DNA from: Bacteroidales bacterium Phil6 | GTDB lineage: Bacteria; Bacteroidota; Bacteroidia; Bacteroidales; F082 | Direction of reading: 5' to 3' | Assembly: GCA_002633315.1 (NCBI GenBank) | Contig: NWBN01000018.1 | Span: 1 to 57,974, forward strand | Length of the DNA: 57,974 bases | In this document: positions 1 to 7,067 of the stretch, piece by piece | Position numbering within the stretch: position 1 is the first letter of the stretch | Layout of the letters: each line of letters starts with the position of its first letter | The notes under the pieces: generated by a model | Told to the model about the DNA's origin: nothing | Seen by the model: the letters and a program-made list of their open reading frames with translations, nothing else | Databases searched by the model: none | Position numbers and translations under genes: made by a program

Positions 1-41
1 CAACAGCGTCCCCTTTTTTGATGTAAAAGTATTCTGATGTT

Positions 42-629
42 TTATTGATGATTATCATAATTTTTCTCGACAAAATCCCAATTTATGACATTCCAGAATT
101 CATTGACGTATGCAGTTCTCAGATTCTGTTTATCGAGATAATAGGCATGTTCCCATACATCACATGTAAGAAGTGGAGTAAGATTATCTAATGTTAATGG
201 ATTGTCGGCGTTATGTGTTTGTATAATAGACAAACGTAATTTTTTGTCGCTCACCAACCATGTCCAGCCTGAACCGAACAATGATGAAGCCTGTTTAATG
301 AAAATGTCTTTAAAATCATTGAAGTTTCCAAAGTCACGTATAATTGAATGCATTAGTTGACCTTCCGGCATTTTTTTTGCTTTAGGAGACATACAATTCC
401 AATAAAATTCATGATTCCAACTTTGTGCAGCATTATTGTAAATTCCTCCTGAACTTTTTTTTATTATATCGACCATACTCATGTCTTCAAGTGGAGAACC
501 GGCAATAAGGTTGTTGAGATTTTTAATGTATGTAGCATGATGTTGACCATAATGGAAATCTAAGGTCTGTTTAGAGATATGCGGTTCTAAGGCATCTCTG
601 TCATAAGGTAATTTAGGTAATTCAAACAT
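42..629 (-). CDS. sodB: Fe-type superoxide dismutase
   Basis: Dismutates superoxide to O2 and H2O2 in the cytoplasm. The 195-aa product has the full Fe/Mn-SOD plan: an N-terminal hairpin with metal ligand His26 in HYGQHH, second ligand His73 in QSWNHEFYW, and Asp157 and His161 in DVWEHAYY. Gln69 lies just before the second ligand, where Fe enzymes carry their outer-sphere glutamine, and FGSGWTW is present, so the iron form is favoured. Length is normal for the family. It lies 74 nt downstream of hydE on the same strand; a TATTTTTG element at 695-702 could give it its own promoter. Placing an oxygen-defence gene beside oxygen-labile hydrogenase maturases makes physiological sense for an anaerobe, but that link is inference. 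The family is very sure; Fe rather than cambialistic metal use is less so. Confidence 0.96.
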   Translation of the reverse strand: MFELPKLPYDRDALEPHISKQTLDFHYGQHHATYIKNLNNLIAGSPLEDMSMVDIIKKSSGGIYNNAAQSWNHEFYWNCMSPKAKKMPEGQLMHSIIRDFGNFNDFKDIFIKQASSLFGSGWTWLVSDKKLRLSIIQTHNADNPLTLDNLTPLLTCDVWEHAYYLDKQNLRTAYVNEFWNVINWDFVEKNYDNHQ

Positions 630-703
630 AACAAGATATTTTTATTACAAATAAACAAATATGTCAGATGAAGGTTTACCATTATTAAAAAAAACAAAAA
701 TAA

Positions 704-1876
704 TCAAATGCTGTTGGTTCTGTCTCTGAAATGTTTGGGAATTCCGGGGTTATGATAACAAATATGTTCTCCGCAGTTTTCTATGCTGTCATGTATGGAT
801 TTAAGACTTTCCCATGGATTCAGGTGTATTCCGGGTTTATTTTCATATAGTTTATAGTTTTTCTTTTTATATAAAGGTGTTACATTTGGCATAACTACAT
901 TGGCACCGGCAAGGATAGCTTTTCGTCTGCCTTGATTATCAAGTGATTCAAGTGCTGTTGATGCAGCAATATTTATTGTAGGCATCATAATGCGAAGTAT
1001 TGCGATCATTAAAAGACTTACGTTAAAACGTTTTTCAAGGGACCAAAGCAGGTTTCGTTTTTCATAAAGAGGTGTCTCACTGTGTTCTATAAAAGGCCCC
1101 ATACCTATCATGTCAACATCAAAGTCTCTGAAAAAAATCAAATCTTTAGCAAGATGTTCAATAGTTTGATTTGGAAGTCCTATCATGACACCTGTACCGA
1201 CTTGATAGCCGGTGTTTCTTAAGTCTGTTAGAGCTTGCATCCTTGCTTTAAATGAATGGTTCTCATCTTTTGGATGAATGCTGTAATACAGTTCTTCGTC
1301 GGAACTTTCAATACGAAGCAAATAGCGATGTGCCCCGGCATCAAACCAGCGTTTATACACCTCTGGAGTTTGTTCACCGCATGATAAAGTTATCAGTAGT
1401 TCAGGATATTTTTGATGTATCTCTTTTATATATGATTCCAATGTTTCAATGAATGTATCTCCAAGTAGTTCACCACTTTGGATGACAATAGAACCAAACC
1501 CGAACTTTTCGGTAAGACGTACAGATTCCATAACTTCATCGTGAAACAAAGTATAACGTATGGCTTTATAGTTATCACGTCTTATACCACAATAAAGGCA
1601 ATTTTTTCTACAAATATTGGACAATTCTATCAATCCTCTCAAATAAACAAAACGTCCTATGGCATTTGCTTTTACTGATAATGCCTTGTCAAAGACTTTT
1701 TGCATGTCATTTTTGTCTTCAATAGAAAGAAGCATTACAATATCTTCATAATCAAGATGTTCTTTGTTTAGAATGTCATCGATATTTGTCATTGGCATGT
1801 TTATTTTTTTACAAAAATAATCAATAATACAGTCTGTTAAGGTATCATTTGTTACAATTTTATTGTTAAAAGACAT
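704..1876 (-). CDS. hydE: [FeFe]-hydrogenase H-cluster radical SAM maturase HydE
   Basis: Radical S-adenosylmethionine enzyme that acts on a complex made by HydG during assembly of the diiron subcluster of [FeFe]-hydrogenase. The CX3CX2C cluster motif is at Cys89-Cys93-Cys96 (CRKNCLYCG), followed by a complete BATS-type TIM barrel and the family-typical stretches SCGEQ, RIESSDEELY and MIGLPNQT. At 390 aa it is somewhat longer than usual (about 350), so translation may begin at Met27 or Met29 instead of Met1. It lies on the same strand as hydF and hydG but is separated from them by a phosphopantetheinyl transferase gene on the opposite strand; the two divergent starts are only about 54 nt apart. 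BioB and ThiH are the nearest alternative families, but the HydF/HydG neighbours settle the call. Confidence 0.93.
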   Translation of the reverse strand: MSFNNKIVTNDTLTDCIIDYFCKKINMPMTNIDDILNKEHLDYEDIVMLLSIEDKNDMQKVFDKALSVKANAIGRFVYLRGLIELSNICRKNCLYCGIRRDNYKAIRYTLFHDEVMESVRLTEKFGFGSIVIQSGELLGDTFIETLESYIKEIHQKYPELLITLSCGEQTPEVYKRWFDAGAHRYLLRIESSDEELYYSIHPKDENHSFKARMQALTDLRNTGYQVGTGVMIGLPNQTIEHLAKDLIFFRDFDVDMIGMGPFIEHSETPLYEKRNLLWSLEKRFNVSLLMIAILRIMMPTINIAASTALESLDNQGRRKAILAGANVVMPNVTPLYKKKNYKLYENKPGIHLNPWESLKSIHDSIENCGEHICYHNPGIPKHFRDRTNSI

Positions 1877-1904
1877 GAATTGTTGACAGTTGTTTTAAAA
1901 GGTT

Positions 1905-1912
1905 TAATTTTG
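1905..1912 (+). promoter_or_regulatory. Bacteroidota -7 promoter element for the PPTase gene
   Basis: TAATTTTG matches the TAnnTTTG -7 consensus. Transcription would start near 1919, about 12 nt before the ATG at 1931. A TTG at 1880-1886 lies roughly where the weak -33 element belongs. This supports the ATG at 1931 over an upstream TTG. Confidence 0.55.
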
Positions 1913-1930
1913 CAGATAATAAATGCCGTC

Positions 1931-2497
1931 ATGAAGATATATTTGTTTGATAGTATAGAAGATTTGGGAGAAGATTTTGTAAAGCAATGTGTTACATTTT
2001 TTCCACATTGGAGAACAGAACAAATGATGGCGTATAAACACCATTCGAACCGTGTCAGAAATGCAGTGGCATATTTACTATTGGTCAAAGCTTTGAAAGA
2101 TATCGGGGTAATGTCAGGAATGCCGGAGTTTGACTATAATGAACATGGAAAACCGTTTTTAAAGAATTATCCCGACTGGTATTTTAATATAAGTCATTGT
2201 AAAACAGCAGTTGTATGTGTTTTGTCAAGGAAAATTGTCGGTATTGATGTGGAGGATATAGGTAAATTTAGGGAGCAGTTGGCGAAATATTCATTTAATG
2301 ATGATGAATTGAAAATGATATATGAAGAAAATAATCCTGCCGATATGTTCTATAAGCTATGGACTCAAAAAGAGGCGGTTTTCAAATGTCTTGGTATGGG
2401 AATAACCCATGATATCAAGAATGTTTTGGTAAATAATGACGTAAATGTTATTTCTTTCAGACATGGAAATATTTGGATTTCATTAGCAGAGAGATGA
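1931..2497 (+). CDS. 4'-phosphopantetheinyl transferase (Sfp/AcpS superfamily)
   Basis: Transfers the phosphopantetheine arm of CoA to a carrier-protein serine. The 188-aa product shows the family signatures in order: FNISHC, the Mg-binding GIDVEDI and the WTQKEAVFK helix (W-T-x-K-E-x-x-x-K). The ATG at 1931 is chosen because it follows a promoter element by about 20 nt and begins with a typical MKIYLFD strand; the reading frame extends upstream to a TTG that would lie before the transcription start. It is inserted between hydE and hydF but on the opposite strand, and converges on hydF across a terminator. No acyl-carrier or NRPS/PKS gene is nearby, so its substrate may simply be the fatty-acid ACP. 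Confidence 0.86.
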   Translation: MKIYLFDSIEDLGEDFVKQCVTFFPHWRTEQMMAYKHHSNRVRNAVAYLLLVKALKDIGVMSGMPEFDYNEHGKPFLKNYPDWYFNISHCKTAVVCVLSRKIVGIDVEDIGKFREQLAKYSFNDDELKMIYEENNPADMFYKLWTQKEAVFKCLGMGITHDIKNVLVNNDVNVISFRHGNIWISLAER

Positions 2498-2525
2498 TTA
2501 TGGATAATTTTATTTGCATAGAAAT

Positions 2526-2566
2526 GGCGGTATGTATTTTTTAGAATCAAATGCATACCGCCTTTT
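2526..2566 (+). terminator. Rho-independent terminator after the PPTase gene
   Basis: GGCGGTATG (2526-2534) pairs perfectly with CATACCGCC (2554-2562) and is followed directly by TTTT. It lies 28 nt after the PPTase stop. The hydF stop is immediately beside it on the other strand, so it may also act on convergent transcription. Confidence 0.75.
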
Positions 2567-2567
2567 G

Positions 2568-3758
2568 TCATTTACGAAAAGGTTCCATGGCTCTGTCGAA
2601 GATGCCGTTGAGATATGCCAATGTCATTCCGTAGTTGCTAATCGGTATGTTTTTGCTGACAGCCATATTAGTTCTGTTAATCAGTTGTTTACGTGTCACC
2701 ATACAGCCTCCGCATTGAATAACCATGGCATATTGTTCTATATTTTCTATTGGAGCAAGTCCGGATATATAATCGAAAGATATGTTTTTTTTCGTGAATT
2801 TACGGATTAGGTTAGGTATTTTGTATCTGCCGATATCTTCGCAATTTACTTGATGAGTACAGGATTCGAGCATTAGAATTTTGTCATCGTCTTTAAGTCG
2901 GGATAAAAAACTTGTTCCTTTGGCATAATTGTCGAAGTCACCGCGGAGACGGGCAAGGACAATGCTGAAACTTGTTAAAGGAATTTCGGGAGGGACTATT
3001 TTATTGACTATGGCAAATACTTGACTGTCAGTGACTACAAGTGCCGGCTTGCATGTTATTTTTTCAAAATAGTCCTGTAGATTCGTCTCTTTTACTACTA
3101 CGCAAATGCAGTCATTGTCAAGGACATCACGTATGGCCATTACTTGTGGCAATATCATTCTTCCATCAGGAGCCTCGGCATCTATGGGAGTAACTAAAAC
3201 TACAACATCTTTTGGTTTTATGATGTCACCAAGAAGTGATGGTTTATGGTATGATGTTTCAGGGATTGTTTTTTTGAGAAGTTCTGTCAGAGTGGAGGTG
3301 TCTCCATTTATTGTATTGAAATCTAATACTTTAGTATGGTAGTCGTGTTCAATTCTTGATTTTAGTGTAGTATCGATAGGAATGATATCGGATTTGTTGT
3401 GAATCACGAGAAAAGGTATATCGTTTTCAGTAAAACGGTTGATAAGTTCAATTTCAGGAGTGTCGAACTCATTATTTGTTATCACCAAAATGGCACAGTC
3501 GATATTTTTAATGGTTTGATAAGTTTTCTCTACGCGTTTTGTTCCGAGTTCGCCATAGTCATCAATACCGGCAGTGTCTATAATAACAGCAGGACCTATG
3601 CCGAAAATTTCCATAGATTTCTTTACCGGGTCTGTAGTGGTACCGGCGAAGTCAGATACTATTGCGATATCTTGTCCTGTCAGTTTGTTGATAATGGAAC
3701 TTTTACCGTTATTGCGACGGCCGAAAATTCCGATGTGAGGTTTCAAATCTTTAGCCAT
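2568..3758 (-). CDS. hydF: [FeFe]-hydrogenase H-cluster maturation GTPase HydF
   Basis: Scaffold GTPase that receives the diiron precursor from HydE/HydG and delivers it to apo-hydrogenase. Using the start at 3758 the product is 396 aa: P-loop GRRNNGKSS at 13-21, switch/G3 DTAGIDDYG, and G4 NKSD. The C-terminal cluster site is complete: Cys300-x-His302, then Cys349-x2-Cys352 (QCGGC), i.e. CxH-x46-CxxC as in characterised HydF. The frame continues 17 codons upstream to another ATG, but that stretch lies inside a perfect hairpin and would add an atypical tail, so MAKDLKPHIG is the likely N-terminus. It lies downstream of hydG on the same strand, with the hairpin between. Confidence 0.94.
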   Translation of the reverse strand: MAKDLKPHIGIFGRRNNGKSSIINKLTGQDIAIVSDFAGTTTDPVKKSMEIFGIGPAVIIDTAGIDDYGELGTKRVEKTYQTIKNIDCAILVITNNEFDTPEIELINRFTENDIPFLVIHNKSDIIPIDTTLKSRIEHDYHTKVLDFNTINGDTSTLTELLKKTIPETSYHKPSLLGDIIKPKDVVVLVTPIDAEAPDGRMILPQVMAIRDVLDNDCICVVVKETNLQDYFEKITCKPALVVTDSQVFAIVNKIVPPEIPLTSFSIVLARLRGDFDNYAKGTSFLSRLKDDDKILMLESCTHQVNCEDIGRYKIPNLIRKFTKKNISFDYISGLAPIENIEQYAMVIQCGGCMVTRKQLINRTNMAVSKNIPISNYGMTLAYLNGIFDRAMEPFRK

Positions 3759-3778
3759 TTTTAATAGTTTGATGATAA

Positions 3779-3810
3779 AATGAAACGCGGGAATATACTC
3801 GCGTTTCATT
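3779..3810 (-). promoter_or_regulatory. hairpin between hydG and hydF
   Basis: The 11-nt arm 3779-3789 pairs perfectly with 3800-3810 around a 10-nt loop; the stem core is ATGAAACGCG/CGCGTTTCAT. On the minus strand the stem is followed only by TTATCATC, a weak U-tract. It starts about 46 nt after the hydG stop and ends about 20 nt before the hydF start. Either a weak terminator/attenuator or an RNA-processing site that sets the HydG:HydF ratio; the sequence does not decide. Confidence 0.55.
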
Positions 3811-3855
3811 AGAGGATTTTATAATACTTAAATCAAGGAATAACATAATCATAAT

Positions 3856-5310
3856 TTAGAAATAAAGGTCGCGTTCTCCGTTTTTAATTCTCTCGATACG
3901 GTTTTTCAATTCATCAAGGAACTTGGGATCGACATTTTTGAAATTGTTTTCGATACATTTCCATCCTTTTGCAGCAACTGTTGGGTTGGCATAGTCAACG
4001 AGATATTCTGCAAGTGTCAGGATAGCGTTGGGTGTACAATAACGTTTGATAAATCCCGGTACGCTAAATTCCATAAAGTGTTCGCCTGTACGTCCGAGTC
4101 TATAACAAGCAGTGCAAAAACTCGGGATGAAGTTATCATCGAGCAATTCATCTATGATGTCTGACAAAGTACGGTCATCGTTGATTTTAAACTGTTCACG
4201 GTGAAGGTTCTGATTCTCGGTTTTGTCGGTATTGTTTTCGGTGTCTTCATGATGATAACGGTAGTCGCCAATTTGCAGGTTGGTACCTCCATCGATTTGA
4301 GAGATGCCGAATTGTATTGCATTATGTCTGAACTCCGGAGACTCACGTGCTGTAAGTATTAAACCTGTATAAGGCACGGCAAGACGGAAAATGGCTATGA
4401 TCTTCAGGAAAGTCTCGTCGTCAACCATATATTCTCTGTCAATATTCAATCCTGAAGCGTCTTTTATGCGAGGGAAAGAAATGGTATGAGGACCTACGTT
4501 GAAACAAGCCTCGAGGTGGTTGGTATGGCGTATCATAGCAAGCACTTCGAAGCGCCAGTCATAAAGACCGAAGAGGATACCGAGACCGTTGTCGTCTATG
4601 CCTGCCTGTTGAGCACGGTCCATAGAGGTGAGGCGCCAATTGAAGTCGCCTTTGCGAGTGTAAGCAGGGTGGAATTTCTTATATGCGTTTATATTATAGG
4701 TCTCCTGGAAAATTTGATAAGTACCTATACCTGCTTCTTTTACGGTGCGAAATCCTTTTACATCAAGAGGTGCAGCATTGATGTTTACACGGCGTATTGA
4801 ACCATTGCCCTTGCGGGTGGCGTATGTAAGGTTTACTGTATGTGCTATATATTCGGCAGAATATTTTGGATGCTCTCCATAAACAAGAATTAAACGTTTT
4901 TGTCCATCATCCTCAAGAGCTTCTACGTTTTTAATTAACTCTTCATCTGTGAGTGTAGTACGTATCTGTTCTTTGTTGGAAGAACGGAATCCACAGTATT
5001 TACAGTCGTTGATACAATGGTTACCGACATATAAAGGAGCAAAAAGAACTATGCGGTTCCCGTAGATACGTCTTTTCAACTCACGTGCTCCTTCTTTTAT
5101 TTCTTCAACCAGTTCCGGATCTGTAGTATTGATTAAAACAGCGGTTTCTTCCATGGTAAGACGATTCTTGTCTAATGACTTCTGTATTATTTCTCTAACT
5201 CTATCCGGGGTGCTTTTTGTATTGTTGATATAATCCCAAATTTCTTCCGAGTCGATAAAAGGTTTGTTCGGCTCGTCCGGTATTCTACATTTTTCAGGAT
5301 GAAATTGCAT
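3856..5310 (-). CDS. hydG: [FeFe]-hydrogenase H-cluster radical SAM maturase HydG (tyrosine lyase)
   Basis: Cleaves tyrosine to p-cresol and dehydroglycine, which supplies the CO and CN- ligands of the H-cluster. The 484-aa protein has the radical SAM motif Cys99-x3-Cys103-x2-Cys106 (CINDCKYCGF). It also has the HydG-specific auxiliary cluster motif Cys399-x2-Cys402-x22-Cys425, which the homologous thiamine enzyme ThiH lacks. The barrel between them matches the ThiH/HydG type (GLYDWRFE, VGPHTISFPR). It is the first gene of the maturation group on this strand, with a TACTTTTG element 41 nt upstream. No hydA-like structural gene is in the window. Confidence 0.96.
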   Translation of the reverse strand: MQFHPEKCRIPDEPNKPFIDSEEIWDYINNTKSTPDRVREIIQKSLDKNRLTMEETAVLINTTDPELVEEIKEGARELKRRIYGNRIVLFAPLYVGNHCINDCKYCGFRSSNKEQIRTTLTDEELIKNVEALEDDGQKRLILVYGEHPKYSAEYIAHTVNLTYATRKGNGSIRRVNINAAPLDVKGFRTVKEAGIGTYQIFQETYNINAYKKFHPAYTRKGDFNWRLTSMDRAQQAGIDDNGLGILFGLYDWRFEVLAMIRHTNHLEACFNVGPHTISFPRIKDASGLNIDREYMVDDETFLKIIAIFRLAVPYTGLILTARESPEFRHNAIQFGISQIDGGTNLQIGDYRYHHEDTENNTDKTENQNLHREQFKINDDRTLSDIIDELLDDNFIPSFCTACYRLGRTGEHFMEFSVPGFIKRYCTPNAILTLAEYLVDYANPTVAAKGWKCIENNFKNVDPKFLDELKNRIERIKNGERDLYF

Positions 5311-5351
5311 AATAATCTAATGTTTTTAGGTTGTAACGATCTTTTTCGTTG

Positions 5352-5359
5352 CAAAAGTA
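5352..5359 (-). promoter_or_regulatory. probable -7 promoter element upstream of hydG
   Basis: On the minus strand this reads TACTTTTG, a match to TAnnTTTG, 41 nt before the hydG ATG. No well-spaced -33 TTTG is seen (the nearest is about 26 nt away), so confidence is moderate. Confidence 0.45.
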
Positions 5360-5710
5360 CTAAAGCCGATATTAGAAATATGTAACAAATGATACAAAAC
5401 TTTTGTTTTCATGACATATTGATTAATATAATTTGTAAATAATTGATTTTTAGAATATTATTTCGTGGCATAATATTATTTCTGGTAACTGTTTTTATGA
5501 GTTTTGGAGGTTTTATAGATAGATAAAGAATAATATGTTAACAGAATATTACATATATATAACACATAAATGACATCATTAAAAAAACAGTAACATTTGA
5601 GTGATAGGATTTTGGTTTGATTTCAAAATTTAAAATATAGATTATCAATAATATATGATTTATTTTAAAAATCAAGTGTTTTTTATACGACTATGTGTAA
5701 GTAGCAGGTG
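5360..5710. other. AT-rich intergenic region between hydG and ssb
   Basis: Divergent spacer with no credible gene on either strand. It contains the ssb promoter at its right edge and one copy of a 25-nt sequence (5631-5655) repeated exactly near 36.6 kb. Nothing else is recognised. Confidence 0.6.
5631..5655. repeat. 25-nt exact repeat, copy 1
   Basis: Identical over 25 nt to 36593-36617; the shared core includes ATAGATTATCAATAATA. This copy lies about 95 nt before ssb; the other overlaps the 3' end of the LRR gene. Both are AT-rich, but a 25-nt exact match is more than I expect by chance. Confidence 0.6.
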
Positions 5711-5718
5711 TAATTTTG
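5711..5718 (+). promoter_or_regulatory. -7 promoter element for ssb
   Basis: TAATTTTG matches the TAnnTTTG consensus, 32 nt upstream of the ssb ATG. The -33 region has only a weak TGTG. Confidence 0.55.
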
Positions 5719-5750
5719 CTTTCGAAAGTAGAACTTAAAAACGTAGAATT

Positions 5751-6095
5751 ATGGGACTTAATAACAATGTTAGACTTATTGGATATTCAGGAGGAGATCC
5801 GGAAGTTAAGACAATAAAAGGAGAAGGAAGAAAGATGGCGCGTTTTACGCTTGCGACCAATGATTTCTATTATAATGAAAAGAAAGAATTGCAAAAGAAT
5901 GTTACTTGGCATAATATTTTGGCGTGGGGAAAAACTGCCGAATTGGTAGAGAAACTGATTAAAAAAGGACAGTTTATAGCCATAAACGGTGAGATACAGA
6001 ATAGAAGTTATGATGATAAAGACGGCAACAGAAGATTTTATAGTGAAATAGTCATAGACGAGTTTATGTTGCTTGACAAAAAAACAACAGAATAA
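5751..6095 (+). CDS. ssb: single-stranded DNA-binding protein
   Basis: Binds single-stranded DNA during replication, recombination and repair. The 114-aa product is a single OB fold: it opens with NNVRLIGYSGGDPE and has FTLATND, TWHNILAWGKTAE and GQFIAINGEIQNRSY, all standard SSB landmarks. It is short, with no linker and no acidic DDDIPF-type tip for partner recruitment; it ends in a basic/neutral KKTTE. Short forms exist in Bacteroidota, often as a second paralogue, so this may be an auxiliary SSB and not the replicative one. It is flanked by long non-coding stretches and appears monocistronic. Confidence 0.92.
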   Translation: MGLNNNVRLIGYSGGDPEVKTIKGEGRKMARFTLATNDFYYNEKKELQKNVTWHNILAWGKTAELVEKLIKKGQFIAINGEIQNRSYDDKDGNRRFYSEIVIDEFMLLDKKTTE

Positions 6096-6201
6096 CCTAA
6101 TCACTCTATATGTTTCTTATTGAATGATGATGGTTTGTGTCCTCCTTATCAAATACCGCATTCCAAATACAACTCTTTAGTGTTAGAGGTCTTGAACATT
6201 A

Positions 6202-6339
6202 ATGGAAAGAATCTCTGATGAATTATCACCCTTTAGGAGACACTATCAGCATTATTCGGGTTTTCGGCCGGAGGAGTACCATTCGAACGACAGTTTAAGA
6301 TGGTATTATCCTCCACGGAGACCATGCCTGAAACGATAA
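6202..6339 (+). CDS. possible small protein or gene remnant, 45 aa
   Basis: An ATG-to-stop frame of 45 codons whose DNA is noticeably richer in G and C than its surroundings. The encoded peptide has balanced composition, with aromatic and charged residues (HYQHYSGFRPEEYHSNDS, then WYYPPRRPCLKR) instead of the low-complexity Lys/Asn/Ile of random AT-rich frames. I do not recognise it and see no signal peptide, membrane segment or convincing promoter. It may be a genuine small protein or the remains of a decayed larger gene. Confidence 0.25.
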   Translation: MERISDELSPFRRHYQHYSGFRPEEYHSNDSLRWYYPPRRPCLKR

Positions 6340-6929
6340 TGACTTGTTTATGAAAAAGTTAGTACTATATATGATTTAAAACTTTTCTGACTGTTAAAAT
6401 TTCGTTCATGAATATATCTATAGATAATTAATTTAAATGACTCATATCAAAATCAAACGGGATTTGTGTTTTTGACTTGTACAAGATTTATTACATAACG
6501 TAAAAATTAAAATCATGGCTCATGAATTTAATTGTTCAAACTATGGTTTTTCTTTATAAAAACTGTATTTTATTGCTATTGAAAGTTCTATAGGACAATG
6601 AAATCTTAAAGAACTTTTACGGACTGCAATGAATTAAAAACAGTTATTCTATTGTAAGGCAAAAATTTTGAGTTTCTTAATAATGTCTTGAAAATAAAAT
6701 TTATATGCCTGCAAGTCAAGCTGAGGAATTATATAATGGTTTTATATTGATACTTAATCAATTTATTATGATTTTATATGTAGAGACGTCATATTATTGC
6801 GTCTGTAAATATGTTTAAAAATAATTTGTGTCTTAAATAGTAATCTCATATATATTTATTCCATATAACGATTTTATTCAGCAACAATGAAAAAATCTTT
6901 AAAAAATTATTAAAAGTAATAATAATTTA
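6340..6929. other. AT-rich intergenic region before the TonB-type gene
   Basis: No credible coding frame on either strand. The only structure recognised is the palindromic element at 6780-6808. The right edge carries the promoter of the downstream outer-membrane gene. Confidence 0.6.
6780..6808. repeat. REP-like imperfect palindrome, copy 1
   Basis: A 29-nt imperfect palindrome beginning GTAGAGACG with a CGTCTGTAA right arm. It is the same length and shares its left arm with the better-preserved palindrome at 27195-27223. Elements with GTAGAGACG arms are, from memory, common dispersed palindromes in Bacteroidota and cyanobacterial genomes. Confidence 0.65.
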
Positions 6930-6937
6930 TATATTTG
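6930..6937 (+). promoter_or_regulatory. -7 promoter element upstream of the TonB-type gene
   Basis: TATATTTG fits TAnnTTTG. Transcription would start near 6944 and give a leader of about 124 nt before the ATG at 7068. Confidence 0.45.
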
Positions 6938-7067
6938 CAAAAAGTAATAGGTTGAGGACTTATATCAGACATACAAAATGAAGCACGACTAAAATTTATA
7001 TTTACTATGAAGAATCTCTATTATTTAAGAAAAATCAATGTGCCACAACCATTTAAATCTAATCGTC

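Noticed and set aside
1..41. End of a neighbouring gene at the left edge
   Set aside because: Too short: short open stretches exist on both strands and none gives a recognisable protein end.
3759..3809. Seventeen extra codons at the N-terminus of HydF
   Set aside because: They coincide with the hairpin at 3779-3810 and do not resemble HydF N-termini; the ATG at 3758 fits the family.
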